In this document: positions 10,571-22,114 of the stretch, piece by piece
How the letters are laid out: every line of letters starts with the position of its first letter
Numbering within the stretch: position 1 is the stretch's first letter
From: Bimastos eiseni
Lineage: Eukaryota; Annelida; Clitellata; Crassiclitellata; Lumbricidae
Length of the DNA stretch: 64,000 nucleotides
Assembly (NCBI GenBank): GCA_959347315.1
Contig: OY365819.1
Span: 18,701,119 to 18,765,118, forward strand
Direction of reading: 5' to 3'
Program-made: the position numbers and the translations under genes
The notes under the pieces: generated by a model
Databases searched by the model: none
Seen by the model: the letters and a program-made list of their open reading frames with translations, nothing else
Told to the model about the DNA's origin: nothing

Positions 10571-10645
10571 CGACAGCGCCAGTCCCTGGAATAAAGAGGA
10601 GCGTTACCTAGTTATAACACAGTCTGGTTAAAGTTAAACTACTGC
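10571..10645 (+). mobile_element. RTE-like interspersed repeat, copy 1 (diverged)
   Basis: Shares with the copies at 17.0, 23.2, 23.5, 23.8, 39.1, 51.8 and 63.5 kb the segment GCCAGTCCC...GGATAAA (here GGAATAAA), then GAGGAG, then a tract ending TTAAA.TACTG. The block AGTCCCAAGCCYGGATAAA resembles the 3' part of RTE-clade LINEs known from other animals. That link is from memory. Confidence 0.6.
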
Positions 10646-10649
10646 TGTA

Positions 10650-10912
10650 CAGGGCTGCAAACATGTTGGTTATTATTTTTTGTTTTTTTTAAAATAATTT
10701 TGTTTAAAATTTACTAATATTAATATTTAAATTACTAATTGTGTTATTCAGTCGGAAATCAAGCAAAATTAATTATATGAAGAAGTTGGAGCTCTTTTTC
10801 ATGCTGTGTTTGATGCTTTGAATAACAAAACTGTTGTGATAAGATCCAAAGGAAACTTAAAAACCAAAAAAGCAACTTGAGCTTAAAAAATCTTGGTTTT
10901 TTTGCACCCCTG
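10650..10912 (+). mobile_element. hAT-like MITE, family 2, copy 1
   Basis: Ends CAGGGCTGCAAA and (reverse-complemented) CAGGGGTGCAAA form inverted termini. Flanks CTGCTGTA (10642-10649) and CTACTGTA (10913-10920) are an 8-bp target duplication with one change, the hAT signature. 263 bp, non-coding. A second, inverted copy lies at 12889-13226. Confidence 0.82.
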
Positions 10913-11159
10913 CTACTGTATAATCTCTTCTATGGACGTTTTTGGACGAAGTTCACCACAACGAAGTAGACCAAATCGACATACACTAGTTAATATCAAC
11001 TGCGGCCTGTCGGTGGAGTTATGCGCAATTTCCGGATGGGACTCGACATTGGATTTCTGTTACTGACCGCGTGTTCGTAGCTGGCTTAATAGATGAATGT
11101 GAACTGTTTTCTTGAAGTATCTGTAATCACATGGGACCAGTTCTACCCGATGTTGTGTT

Positions 11160-11310
11160 TTATATATATATATATATATAAAACCTATATAAAATATATA
11201 TATAAAAAACCTATATAAAAAAATATATATAAAACAGTTTTTAAAAAAAATATATATATATATATAAAACAGTTTATAAAAAATATATATATATATATTT
11301 TTTTAAAAAC

Positions 11311-11342
<32 letters not shown>
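11160..11342. repeat. AT-rich tract with nested TA runs and inverted repeats
   Basis: (TA)n runs are separated by recurring AAACCTATATAAA and TAAAACAGTTTTTAAA blocks, several of which are inverted relative to each other. Strongly self-complementary. The Tyr-Ile-rich frame over it is not a gene. Confidence 0.9.
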
Positions 11343-11343
<1 letters not shown>

Positions 11344-11484
11344 GGATCTCAATGGTTCTACCTTGGTCTTACAAGTTTCATAATATAGAAGTCGCTGATA
11401 GATTTGCAAGAGATGTGACTTCAAAAATAAAATCAATGTAAATGTGTTGTCTTTGCGATCGCTAGAGTTCCAAGAGCTGACAAG

Positions 11485-12247
11485 CAGCGATGTGCTCTCG
11501 AGACCACGGTCTTGGTCTCGAGACCGGAAAACTTTGGTCTTGGTCTCGAATGCGTCGGTCTTGGTCTTGGTGTTAAAGGAACGGTCTTGGGATTGGTCTC
11601 TTGAACTAGCGTTCTAGGTCATTTGCCGTAGACATACATCAGGGCAATTTTTTCGATATATGTCAGTTATTATTGATTATTATAGACATCGCGGATGTTT
11701 AGGTCGGTATACATGATTGTTATCGATTTATGGCATGCTCACCAAACTAATAGATCTTTATAGATATATATGCATGTTACTATGGGCGGAAAATAATGCA
11801 TTTGCAACGGAGCTAGCCATTTCAACATCTGCTTTAACAAATGTCAAGGTTTTGGAACAATTTAAATTATGTGGTCGGCCTCGTGTAGACACTCAACCTA
11901 CAATTCCAAGCTCCGTAGTACAAGTACACCATTCAAACGCAATGTTAATCTAATTGTTCAGATGTCTTAAAGTATATACCTATCGTATAGTGTAAGTAAT
12001 TTATAGTGTGATAATATCAGGCCGAAGTCAGGGAGGGGCTGAACCCACAAAAGTTCAGGGTGGCCGGTAAAACTTTTCTGGACCATGATTAAGATTAGTA
12101 TTCTTCAGCAATAAAATAAATGTTGTGAGCGTGTTGTTCCGTTTTAGCGTCTTAATAAATTAAATTGTTATGGACAAGAGTCTTGGTCTCGGACCACTTG
12201 GTCTCGGACCTCTTGGTCTTGAGTTTTTGATCTCGTGCCCAACACTG
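11485..12247. mobile_element. hAT-like non-autonomous element, family 3, with 8-bp target duplication
   Basis: Left end CAGCGATGTGCTCTCGAGA; right end reverse-complemented CAGTGTTGGGCACGAGA. Flanks CTGACAAG (11477-11484) and GTGACAAG (12248-12255) match at 7 of 8. Near both ends are subterminal repeats of GGTCTTGGTCTCGAGACC type, possibly transposase-binding repeats. About 763 bp, no transposase frame. A truncated relative is at 15925-16137. Confidence 0.82.
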
Positions 12248-12888
12248 GTGACAAGGTTATCTATTTACAACGGATAGTGGTAAGTGATTGAAGGTGACAA
12301 TGTTCAGCTGAGCAGCTACATGTGTAGTCACCAGCTGATTAATGTTATTAAACCTGAGTTAGGTTAGCCCTACCTATCTTCACTTTCAACACTAAGTTGA
12401 TAAATTCGCAATGTTGATACGATGCTGTGGAACACACAATCGTGCATGATGCAGATAATGTTTATCGAAGAGCTATACTTAATCAGCGCCTGGGTAAACG
12501 ACTTTCCCACACTTAAGATGATTGGAATCTTTAGGGCCTACTGTCGGCACTGCGCGGTCTGTTCGGCAGCGCGTCCCTATTATAAATCATATGAACTTGG
12601 GCTTGCTGATTGAACTCTCTGTATCGACTTTGACAAGTGTTTGCGCGCACTTATCTCTAAGCTAATCTCAAACTTTTATCTCTTGTAAATGTAGTGCACT
12701 CAGGCCTACCCAAAATGTACCAATGGGGCCTGATCTTTTGAGCCGATGCCCTTGCGTCGGGAGATTATAACGGTAGGCCTACATTTAATGACAGCGGTAG
12801 GTCTACACTTTACGTTTGTAAATCAGTTGTTGCGATAGGGTTGGTTTGCAATTACATGATTAATATTAGAACATTATACGCCTATTCA

Positions 12889-13226
12889 CATGGGTGCAAA
12901 AATCAAGATTTTTAAAAAATGTTGGTTTTTTGGTTTTATTTGATTTTTGGTGTTTTGTTTTCCTTCGGATATAGTCACAACAATTTCGTTGTAAAATGCA
13001 TGTCAAACACAGCATGAAAAAGAGCTCCAACCCTCCAACTCGTCATCATAATTAATTTAGCTTGATTTCAGACTGAATAACACACAGTTAGTAATAGGCC
13101 TAAAATAGTAATATTAGTAAATTGAAAACAAATATCTTGAAAAACCAAAAATTGACAGTTTTCGTATTTTTTGTTTTTTGGGGGGAAAAGCAAACTAAAT
13201 TTAAAAAAAACATGTTTGCAGCCCTG
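12889..13226 (-). mobile_element. hAT-like MITE, family 2, copy 2 (inverted)
   Basis: Reverse complement of the 10650-10912 element with an additional internal segment. Shared blocks include CAGGGCTGCAAACATG, GTTATTCAGT.GGAAATCAAG-like and GGAGCTCTTTTTCATGCTGT. The terminal CAG has become CAT at 12889. No convincing target duplication remains (CCTATTCA versus AGTTTTCT). Older than copy 1. Confidence 0.72.
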
Positions 13227-13263
13227 AGTTTTCTGTCTGCGATTCGAGATCGACACGGGTGTC

Positions 13264-13399
13264 GCAAGTACGTCGCATCTTCAACCCAGAGGTCGAGACT
13301 GTTGAAGCAAGGACGTCGCTTCCTCAGCCGAGAAGTTCGACACTGGTGACGCAAGGACGTCGCGTTTTCAGGCGGAAGTTCGACAGAAGTCGGAAGGTG
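13264..13399. repeat. About 45-bp tandem repeat, three diverged units
   Basis: Units start GCAAG(G/T)ACGTCGC and contain a GAGGTCGA/GAAGTTCGACA segment. Periodicity explains the overlapping open frames on both strands here. Inside otherwise AT-rich sequence this patch is GC-rich. Confidence 0.65.
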
Positions 13400-13747
13400 A
13401 ACGCAGAGAAGAACGAGGACACTCTTAAGCCGGACACTGCCAAGTTGTGAGTTCTCGACACGTTGTTGGGGGGGGGTGGCCTGAGGGAGGGAAACGGCCA
13501 TCGAGTAGAGCTAACTTTTCATTACATGTTGACAGTCAGTTTCTGCTTAACTTCTGTTTTGACCTATATTAACTATCTTTCTATTATAACAAGCACTAGT
13601 TTATATCAACTGGTGTGTCATGGTGTTTTGATGCTGCTCTATCACTCCTTTGTTAAGTTAACACGGGCATAACTTAACATAAAAAACCGAATACTTGACA
13701 TATATATTTTTCACATGTTAAAACTAGCCTTCTATCTTATACTAATA

Positions 13748-13916
13748 TGTGTCACGTGTTTTATTAAACAGACTGATTATCATTAGTTGAAAGCATAACA
13801 ATTTAACATTTTGACTCATTCAGAGAGGGTGTAATGTGAATACGGAGGGGGTAATCTGAAATCGATTTCAGATTGCCGGGGTAACCTGAAATGGGGAGTA
13901 ACTTGAAGTCTTTACA
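13748..13916. repeat. LTR-like direct repeat, copy 1
   Basis: Begins TGTGTCACGTGTTTTATTAAA and ends GAAGTCTTTACA, i.e. TG...CA like a short LTR. About 85 percent alike by eye to 15470-15615, in the same orientation. Copy 1 carries an extra insertion that includes a 22-bp perfect palindrome at 13853-13874 centred on ATCGAT. TG...CA ends alone do not prove an LTR retrotransposon. Confidence 0.55.
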
Positions 13917-13919
13917 GTC

Positions 13920-15140
13920 CGTAAGACACGTTGCTTGACCAGAAAGCACCGACTCTATCTGAAAGGACCTAAATTCTACCAAGTGCTCAAACGCCACTCA
14001 TACCGACAGAAAACCTGCCCACACTGAATACCTAAACTCATGTACGCTGCGTCAAAGATTATTTCCTCAGCAGTTTTATTTAAGTTTCAGTTTCAATAGT
14101 AGTTAGTGTTCTTTTAACTTTCCAGGTTAGTTTTAGTTTTATCATCTTTCACTTGTAGTCTTAATTACTATTTTCAAAACTGTTCAGTTTTGATTTAGTT
14201 TTGTACATATTCCACTAAAAGCTATTCTGAACAGCACTCGCGTAGGTTACTTTGGCAGTCCCCAATCTGTGAAGGTGTAGACCCATCTTGACAAAAAAAC
14301 ACAAAAATCGACAATAAGCTTAGAAATGCACATACGTGTGGACACATGTTGTATGCTTGCATAATGTATAGTATATACATGGGGTCCTATGTATAATTAT
14401 ATTATATTCGTTTGTTGAGAAAACAACAGACAAATAGAAATCACTGTAGTGTATAGAGAATAGCAGAACGGAAGGAAATAAAGTGGCATTAGTATAGTTA
14501 GGAAAGTTTAGTGAGTCTAGTAGATTAAAGTTATGAGGTTCATTCCAAAGAATATATTATGGGATGAAATTTCGGCTGATTCTGAGTGAATGGTTCTCAC
14601 TGCCCAGAACGTTAAACCATTTTAAAAAAGCATGCCAATATGCCTCATTAATAAGCGAGTGTTTTCGTGAAAATGGAATTTCAGTGAATTAATCTGTAGC
14701 GTCTAAGTTTAATCACCTAATAGTGACTTTGCATGGTGTATAATAGGCATATTGTATGTAATATAATTATAGGCCTATGCCACGTAAAACTATGTATAAT
14801 CGAATTAGCGTGCTTTGCTTTTATGAAACGATTACATCAACAGATCTAACGGAATTTTTCTTTGCATTGTTCAATATGTTGAGACGAATAACTAATTCAA
14901 ATTTCTGTAAGACATTCCTTTAAAATTTTATTCATTTATTATTGTGGTAGTATATATAGCAGAAATGTTATAACTACAGAATGTATAACTGCAACTAACC
15001 ACAGTTAAATCAATCAGCTCCAATAATGCTATTCGTTTTTTCCTCACCGTGTTGTCGACGACTTTGCTTCAAATATTTCGATAACAGAAGATGTTAAAGC
15101 TTGTAATATCGGCCACTACGTTGGCCTCCTTTTATCAGAA
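13920..15140. other. Interval between the two direct repeats, no gene seen
   Basis: AT-rich, without long protein-like frames. Isolated TAGGCCTA palindrome at about 14770. If the flanking repeats were LTRs this would be the internal region, but no gag, protease or integrase motif is visible. Confidence 0.5.
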
Positions 15141-15142
15141 GA

Positions 15143-15442
15143 TTAAGCTAGATAAAGACGCTCCCTGATGTCGTCCACTTTTCTAATCAGGTGACGAGAG
15201 AGATGTAAGACAGCCGTTGTCGCCCTGGATACAACGTGAAGGGCGTGAGTTGGCAGCCCATGGATCCTAAACTCTTGCAGGGCAAAAAGCGACCGCGAGC
15301 AGGTCGCTATTATATTGTTGACATGTACGGTGGCCCTCATGTCGACTGTTAGTGTGACACCAAAGATGTTCATTGATGTGACACTTTGCGCAGCCTCTCT
15401 TGAAAGGAGAGGGGGCGCTCCCCCGCGACGATGGATCGTCAT
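15143..15442 (-). pseudogene. Non-LTR retrotransposon reverse transcriptase relic
   Basis: A 99-codon frame carries the C-terminal RT/thumb signature of non-LTR elements: FGVTLTVDMRATVHVNN, then ATCSRSLFALQEFRIHGLP and HALHVVSRATT. These elements usually continue with a LxYASPAWWGF-like block, which is missing here. Only this fragment survives, without the catalytic YxDD box, so it is inactive. Clade (CR1/L2/Jockey-like versus RTE) cannot be fixed from this piece. Confidence 0.72.
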
Positions 15443-15469
15443 TTGCCTTGTCTTATGTGCCTTGTCTTA

Positions 15470-15615
15470 TGTGTCACGTGTTTTATTAAATCATTAGCTG
15501 GTTATCATTAGTTGAAAGCATAACAATTTAAAATTTTGACTCATTAATTCAGAGAGGGAGTAATGTGAACACGAAGGGGGTAACCTGAAATGGGGGGTAA
15601 CTTGAAGTCTTTACA
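15470..15615. repeat. LTR-like direct repeat, copy 2
   Basis: Same orientation as 13748-13916, starting TGTGTCACGTGTTTTATTAAA and ending CTTGAAGTCTTTACA. It lacks the palindrome-bearing insertion of copy 1. Immediately right of the RT relic on the other strand. Confidence 0.55.
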
Positions 15616-15924
15616 CCGGGATTTACACATTTTCATAATAAGGCCCACCACAGAGTGTTTGCCGATTCGCTCTAAGATTGGTAATCCACGAAGAGCGTTC
15701 TTGGATGAACACGTCGAATAATTGATGTTCCGCTCTCGATCCCTTGGACCTTGCTTCGAAGCTGGTGCTTTTTGCAGACTAGAAAATTCATTGGATCCGC
15801 GCCATCTGTGCATATACGTTGAACTTCCACGGCAAGGTTCGAGTGATGGATTGTTCTCGTATTGAGCCCCGCTTGACAGACATTCAACCGAGGCGGACTA
15901 CTAATGTTGACAGATGAGTGTACA

Positions 15925-16137
15925 TGTAAGGAATGGGGTCTCGAGGCAGCGGTCTTGGTCTCGAGACCGGAAAACTGCGGTCTTGGTCTTGGACCATCGG
16001 TCTCGATCTTGGTCTCGAATGCTCGGTCTTGGTCTTAAGGAATGGTCCTGGGATTGGTCTCCGTCTTCTATTAGCGTTCTTGGTCATTTGCCGTATCAGA
16101 GCAATTTTTTATATTTGTCGGTTATTTTCGATTAGTA
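15925..16137. mobile_element. Truncated family 3 hAT-like element
   Basis: Shares GCGGTCTTGGTCTCGAGACC, GGAAAACT, GGGATTGGTCTC, TAGCGTTCT.GGTCATTTGCC and the following GCAATTTTTT segment with the left part of the 11485-12247 element. The right half is absent. Confidence 0.7.
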
Positions 16138-16154
16138 GAGGCACCGGCAGCTGA

Positions 16155-16391
16155 GAAGGGATACACCGAACTCTCCGACTGGGTAGACTCCATTGTTACA
16201 AAATTTCGGTTCGGTGGGAGGACGTGTGGGGTCGCATCAAGGCCCTAGAGTCGTCGCTGTCTCTCGAGGTGCCCTCTTCAACCGGGGTCTTCGTAGATGG
16301 AGCCGAGTTATATACTGTTCACCTGAAGTTACGGAACACCTTCACGGTCTCAGCGACCTACCCAGAGAAATGCACATTCTCATGGGATTAG
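16155..16391 (+). pseudogene. Open frame fragment, possibly a captured or decayed exon
   Basis: A stop-free frame of 78 codons directly follows the truncated family 3 element. It contains GRIKALESSLSLEVPSSTGV and ELYTVHLKLRNTFTVSATYP. The next frame continues with GLAASTLDNDDKYQKVVEEL. Composition is protein-like rather than repeat-like, and the frame change suggests a frameshift. A faint resemblance to an RWD-type fold (conserved YP after a beta strand) is a guess. No start or splice sites were assigned, and I cannot name it. Confidence 0.25.
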
Positions 16392-17000
16392 CTGCATCGA
16401 CTCTCGATAACGACGATAAGTACCAAAAAGTTGTTGAAGAGCTTGAAACGAAGTTAGTTTGTTATTATTATCATCATTGTTATTATTAATGCGCATTTAT
16501 CAAGCTATTTAGTGACCAACTTAGTGATCGTTAGCGCTTAGCAATTGAGCGAAGAAAATTTTATTGCTACCGAATATGCTATACATTTTTCTTAATAACA
16601 GTTGCAGCCAATAGGCCTAAATCTCCAATCCCATAAACGTGCAATATACCCCAAACGTCTTTGAGACTGAGCAGTTCTTCTCTGGCTTGCGCACATCCAA
16701 TGGTTTAGCCTTGAAAGTGGACATCAAAGCACGTGACACTTATGTCCTGTGCGCTATAAAGTCCATTCTCTGAAATTCAAAAAATGAGTTCCAATTATCT
16801 AAACTCTAAAGGATAATCTGAGTACGGTTAAACATGCATTCCCGTAGACTTAATTAAGGTCGACCAAACGGGATTTGATGGGAAATTTGCACTGCCCTGC
16901 GTGTTCTTCACATTCATTGGTGTATGGAGAGGAAAGAAAGAAAGATTTTAGCATCTGGTAGAAGATCAGGTATAAAAAAACCCGGCTGCAATGCAGTATT

Positions 17001-17092
17001 AGTACAGCAGTGCCAGTCCCAAGCCTGGATAAAGGAGGAGGGCGACGCTAATGATCTTTGTTATCACACAGTGTAGTTAAACTGCAACTACC
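17001..17092 (+). mobile_element. RTE-like interspersed repeat, copy 2
   Basis: One of the best-preserved members: AGTGCCAGTCCCAAGCCTGG, then ATAAAGGAGGAGGGCGACGC, then a tract with TTGTTATCACACAGTG and TTAAACTGCAACTAC. Useful as a family reference. Confidence 0.8.
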
Positions 17093-17359
17093 ACCGAAGT
17101 ACCACTAGAGCAGTTTTGTTTGACCCGTTGTTGCAGACTAGTTACTATAGATAGATGCGGGTTGCGCGTGGAAGCAGTTGGAACAGACGTTTGCCCTGCA
17201 GCCCACTGCATCCAGGCCATATTTCTTAACCATTCGTTCAGCTTCCAATAACGTTGCTTGATCAATGTCTCTATTAGATTGACCTTTGCACTCTGATCGA
17301 CGTGATGACTCGGCTGGTTTGATAAATTACCGGCAAATTATCTTTCCAGCAGTGCTGAT

Positions 17360-17430
17360 GCATTTGCGTAATAGTCTAGTGCGGAACTATCGACCAAGAG
17401 GTCGGGAGTTCAATTTCCCGCTTGGGGAGA
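17360..17430 (+). mobile_element. tRNA-like SINE head
   Basis: RNA polymerase III A-box-like TAGTCTAGTGCGG (17372-17384) and B-box-like GAGTTCAATTTCC (17406-17418) have tRNA-like spacing. The acceptor stem of a real tRNA is not formed, so a SINE head is likelier than a tRNA gene. Body and 3' end are not defined. Confidence 0.5.
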
Positions 17431-17628
17431 ATTTTTTAGAGCTTTCTGCTCCACCTGCGCTCTTAGCCAACTCAGGTATAGGCCCAATGAGTAAATTCAC
17501 TGCACGCGAAGGCCTACTGTCAGTGGGGAGGTGAGCCGACACGGGAATGGCCTGAATAGCCGCCATCATATGCCAAGACAAAGAAAACGAAGCTGTTAAT
17601 ACTACATACCAATTGTTGCCTCTGAGTG

Positions 17629-17771
17629 CAGAGGCGGCGATCTCGTTGGAGAGGTGGGGGCACCCAAATGAGAGGGGTAAGAAATGTGGGTACAAACGTA
17701 TAACGTGTCCCCTCTCTGTAAAAGGTGGAGGGTGACTTGTCCCCCTCGATCTCCCCGGATCGCCACCTCTG
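17629..17771. mobile_element. hAT-like MITE, family 4, copy 1
   Basis: Ends CAGAGGCGGCGATC and (reverse-complemented) CAGAGGTGGCGATCC. Flanks TCTGAGTG (17621-17628) and TCTGAATG (17772-17779) are an 8-bp duplication with one change. Core CGTGTCCCCTCTCTGTA(A/G)A is shared with the copy at 52662-52759. 143 bp. Confidence 0.85.
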
Positions 17772-18289
17772 TCTGAATGCAAGAGATCAAGATACTGGTA
17801 ATCTTTTCTTCTTATCTATCTGACATTTAACTTTGTAGTAAAAAATATGAAAACGTTAAAAATACGCGTCAGGTCACACCAAAATGCGAATCAGAGGCTG
17901 AAACGCGAATGTAAGACACTACATTACTTTACAACAAGCGTCCCATGTATTTAATCATTCGGCTGAGTGTCGTCCTGCATAGGAATTCGTCGTGATTGCA
18001 TTGATTTCAGACGTGTTTACGCGTTTATTCCGACCTAGACGAACGGACAAGACGGCAAAAAACCAACAGGGCCCGTGCGACGTGCTTGGCATTTCTCCCG
18101 AAGCCAATCGTCGGAATTCTGAGAGATGTCTTCTGTGATCGGAGGTGCTTATGCGGAGCTTATTTAGCACAAGGGGTCTTCTGCTGCTGCTGTGCAGTTT
18201 GTCCGACACTCGAGTAGACGACGAACAGGCCGTATGTTTTGCACTCGCTTATCCCTCTCACGACGCTGGGACCGTTGGTAAAAAAGATT

Positions 18290-18383
18290 TACAACTCTGT
18301 CTCTGTCTCTCTCACTCTCTCTGTCTCTGCCTCTGCCTCTCTCTGCCTCTTTCTTTGTCTATATCTGTATGTCTGTATCTCTC

Positions 18384-18424
<41 letters not shown>

Positions 18425-18625
18425 CTATCTGTTTGTCTGTCTCTGTTTGTCTGTCTCTGTTTGTCTGTCTCTGTTTGTCTGTCTCTGTCTGTCTATGTCT
18501 CTCTGTCTCTGTCTGTCTCTGTCTCTGTCTGTCTCTGCCTGTCTCTGTCTGTCTCTGTCTCTGCTTGTCTATCTGTCTGTCTCTCTCTCTAAATATATAT
18601 ATTTATATATATATATCGCCCTGTG
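18290..18625. repeat. CT-rich microsatellite, (CTCTGT)n/(CT)n
   Basis: Long run of CTCTGTCT and CTCTCT units ending in a short TA run. All Ser/Leu/Cys-rich frames here are translations of it. Confidence 0.95.
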
Positions 18626-19438
18626 TCTCTGTCATTTTCTTTCTACTCTTTACGACCAGATAAACGCTTAGTGAAAGCAGAGTTATTTATGAAGTGTAAC
18701 GCTACAGCCTGATCGAGTGCTCTGTTGGAACGGTGACTGTTAATTCCTAGAGGGGTATGGTGTGATGGCATAGACGGAGACTTGGCCCTGGGTTTGGGAA
18801 GGACAGATCGAAGAAACACTTATGGGGAAAGTTGGAAATTCTTTTATTACATTTAACTTACATTTATTTCTTGTGCAAATAACAACCGATCAATAACTAG
18901 GCAACTTCCCACTGAAAAACTTATAAATAGTGTAAATCGCTGTGGAAATTTGTTTTATAAGCGCTCGTGAATAAGCTGGTGCCTGGCGCTTAGCTTTCAA
19001 GTGGCGCTTTAGAAATTTGGAGATTACGATTACAATATGTCTTGAATATTGGAGGGAAATATACAGCCTCATTCCACGCCTCAAATATTCGTGGGGCCGT
19101 CTTTATAGTCTCCCATGCGTTGAATTGACCGTACTTTTCAGTCTTAGGTACTTTTTGCTCGGAGGGTGGATTTCGATCACACACGGTTTGACCGTTTTCA
19201 TAGGCCATATATCGAACACGATATGTATCAACTACATTGCTTGCAGACATGACTTGTAATTTCTTGTTATCGTAACAGAAGATAGAGCGCCACTTGAAGA
19301 GAGACTATACAGACACCTCCTACCTATCACTATAGAGCAAAGAACAGAAGGCAATCAGAAATGTGTAGCAGAACAATCGAACAGATTTCGCCAACTACCA
19401 ATGCAGACACGTTATGTTTTTTTGGCCCAGCCAATGTC

Positions 19439-19471
<33 letters not shown>

Positions 19472-19754
19472 GTCTTTCTTATTCCCTCCTTAAATTCACA
19501 GCTGTATGCTTTTCGACCACATTGGATTGGAGCACCGTCATCCGAGTTCCATGGTTACATCCTCCTGCAGTATGAATTTCTTTAGTCGCCGATGTGCCTA
19601 GCAATCCCTTCACTATGGAACTGAATTGATGTTGTAATGAGCTGTAAGTAAGAAGCAGAAACTTCCTAACCATAAACGTTCAACTCATGACGTAATTGTA
19701 GTCGTAATTAGAATTTATAAGATCAACTCAAGGGCGAATACAGTGGAGGCGCAG

Positions 19755-19757
<3 letters not shown>

Positions 19758-19798
<41 letters not shown>
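19758..19798. repeat. (GT)n microsatellite
   Basis: About 20 uninterrupted GT units. A short (CTGT)n lies at about 19440-19465. Confidence 0.95.
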
Positions 19799-19799
<1 letters not shown>

Positions 19800-19802
<3 letters not shown>

Positions 19803-20865
19803 AAAAATGTACTAGATTGTAAACTACACCACAACTGCATGATCATGAAGGCTTAATCAGTCAGTGGCTGAAGACCTGTAATACTCGCGTCTGTGTTATT
19901 TTTAAGGCGGACCACACATGGCAGAGGTGAGGTGTAGGCGTGTGTGTGTTTGTTTGTTTGTGGGTGTGGGTGTGCTTGAGGATTTCCTATTCAGGTCAAA
20001 TTAAAAGTTAAATGGGCCGAAATAAAACAGACGAATTCAATTGAACAGACGAGGAGTTCCTTTAAAAATAAGGTTCCTGCAAAGATAAGCAAGCTGAAAC
20101 GTTCTAGGCCTAGTAATCTAAAGCTGCACAATTATAGTCAATAATTGTTCGTTAAATTCATTTGTTCTCACAGCGTTGATCGGGGACCACCCGATCCATT
20201 AGAGTTAGGGTGAGGGTGGGCCTAGCTACAGAGGTTCCGAAGGAGAAACACGTCTCCGGGCTCCATATGAAGGAGCGCCAAGTTGAGGGTCTTAAAGCTA
20301 AATGCTGTGCTGTGCGGTGTATATAGATGCAAGTTTGACTAATTTATTACAATTAAATTTAGTTTTTTGGTTCAAAAATATTATGTTCTGTCCTCATTAC
20401 TTACAAACCAGTTGTCAGGCATTATGTAACTCTCCGTTGAGCACTTAGGGTCCGTCGCCCGTGTATAATTGGAATTTATTGATTTATTTAAACACAATGC
20501 TACAACTTGTAATAAGAATTTAAGATTGACATACAATGTAGCTTAAATGTAGTTAACAATAAGTCTGTATTTTTTAAAATTTTATTTCATGAAAATTTCA
20601 ATTGTCATTCGATGTATTTGGCAAATGTAAAATAAAGAAAAGAGGAAGGAGCACCAATTTCATGGCGTAGGATTAGTTAAGCCTCTGCATGATATGATAT
20701 GCATTTTTGCAATTTAGGAAACTATTGTTTTAGTCTAGTTTTCTTCTACTATTCCTATATCTGGTCTGTTTGGTGACTACTCTGAATACGACTTGGCACT
20801 TGGACCTTGTGTTTGTCAGTATCTGATAAAGGAAAGATTGCGTCGTAAAATACAGGAGGGAAGGA
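19800..20865. other. Intergenic, no gene seen
   Basis: Mixed unique sequence. The GGGTGTGGGTGTG patch at 19940-19975 and the region 20170-20290 (GAAGGAGAAACACGTCTCCGG, self-complementary GGAGA...TCTCC) look repeat-derived but were not matched to a second copy. Confidence 0.5.
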
Positions 20866-20869
20866 GTCC

Positions 20870-21008
20870 GAGGAGGGCGTAGTGTAATGGCGAAAAGAGC
20901 AGTAGCAAGAGAGGATCGATTCCAGCCACTCACGTACGGTTGACTTGTTCTTCCATTCGTATAGTTAAATTAGTATCTTGCAATAACTAGTGATCATCCG
21001 TACATAGT
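20870..21008 (+). mobile_element. tRNA-derived SINE, family B, copy 1 (internally deleted)
   Basis: A box TAGTGTAATGG (20880-20890) and B box GGATCGATTCC (20913-20923), followed by CGTACGGTTGACTTGTT and, after a deletion, the shared 3' body GTTAAATTAG...TGCAATAACT. Same family as 22115-22335 and 28551-28765. Confidence 0.72.
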
Positions 21009-22114
21009 ATACTAGCGATCATACTGCTGTATGTCGGTTTTTTTAAATATAATAAAGGAAGATGAGCAGTCGTCGATGACGAAGATGATGACGATGTGAT
21101 CACGAACAGTGATGATGATTTTTATTATTAATATTATAATAAAACTTATAAAAGTCTTACTCTGACTGCGCTCCCCGGAAATTTGAAAGCCTATATTCAA
21201 ATGGAAAGACTCGTCAACGTTAAAAAATTCAGAAAGGAGCGCTATATAAATGCATAGAATGAATGAATGAATTAGCATAAGCTCCTCCTTGGAGAAATGT
21301 TTGAAAACAGCCTAACAGTGTAGGACAGACCAGACACCCAAACAGATTCCATTTGCTTATATAGGATAAGTAACACACTCTGCGTCGTCCTAGATAGCAC
21401 ATTTAATTCGTTTGATTGCCAAACGGTGTCACTCTGTCTGCTGCTCAATCCGTTGCTTGCAGCCGGATCATTGCGTGGTCCTGAATGTTAATAAAATATA
21501 GGTGTCTAACTGTGGGACACAACAGATTGCTGTGAGCTACAGTCAGACACTATATTACATCAATGTCCCACGGAACATATTTGAGTCAATATCGGTGTCT
21601 ACATTAACCTTGTCGGCAATATTGGCCTCGTCTTTTTTATCTTGTTCAACTAATCAACTTGGCATCAATTCTGGGTATACTGATCTTTCAGGTGCCAGAT
21701 GTTAATAAGTAATGTTAACTCTGGAGTGGTCACCCTTGTCAAGATCTGGAACAACAAAAGTGATGTGGAAGACGATTGCTTAGAATCGTCGGATCACGAC
21801 AGACAGGCGCTGGAACATGTATCCGGTTTCTCTTTGACCTAGGAGACGACCTCGATAGGTGAGAAATAACAGTTCCTTGACGTTAATTGGTCCCTGCTTT
21901 CAAACACCAATTGGACAAGTGGCAATATTGCATCAGTTGAGTGCATTTAGCATTTTTCCTGACCTCATCCAGCTGAGCAGCACTTACCATCCGGTTGGAG
22001 GTCGTGTTCAGATACGAGGGGATCACTGTATCTATCACTGTGATGTCCTAGGTCAAGCAGCGACTCAAACGCCACAGTATCAGTGTTATAGGCCGTCTGG
22101 TCTATTGTCGTCAC

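Noticed and set aside
17372..17418. tRNA gene
   Set aside because: A and B boxes are present but the acceptor and anticodon stems do not form; better read as a SINE head.
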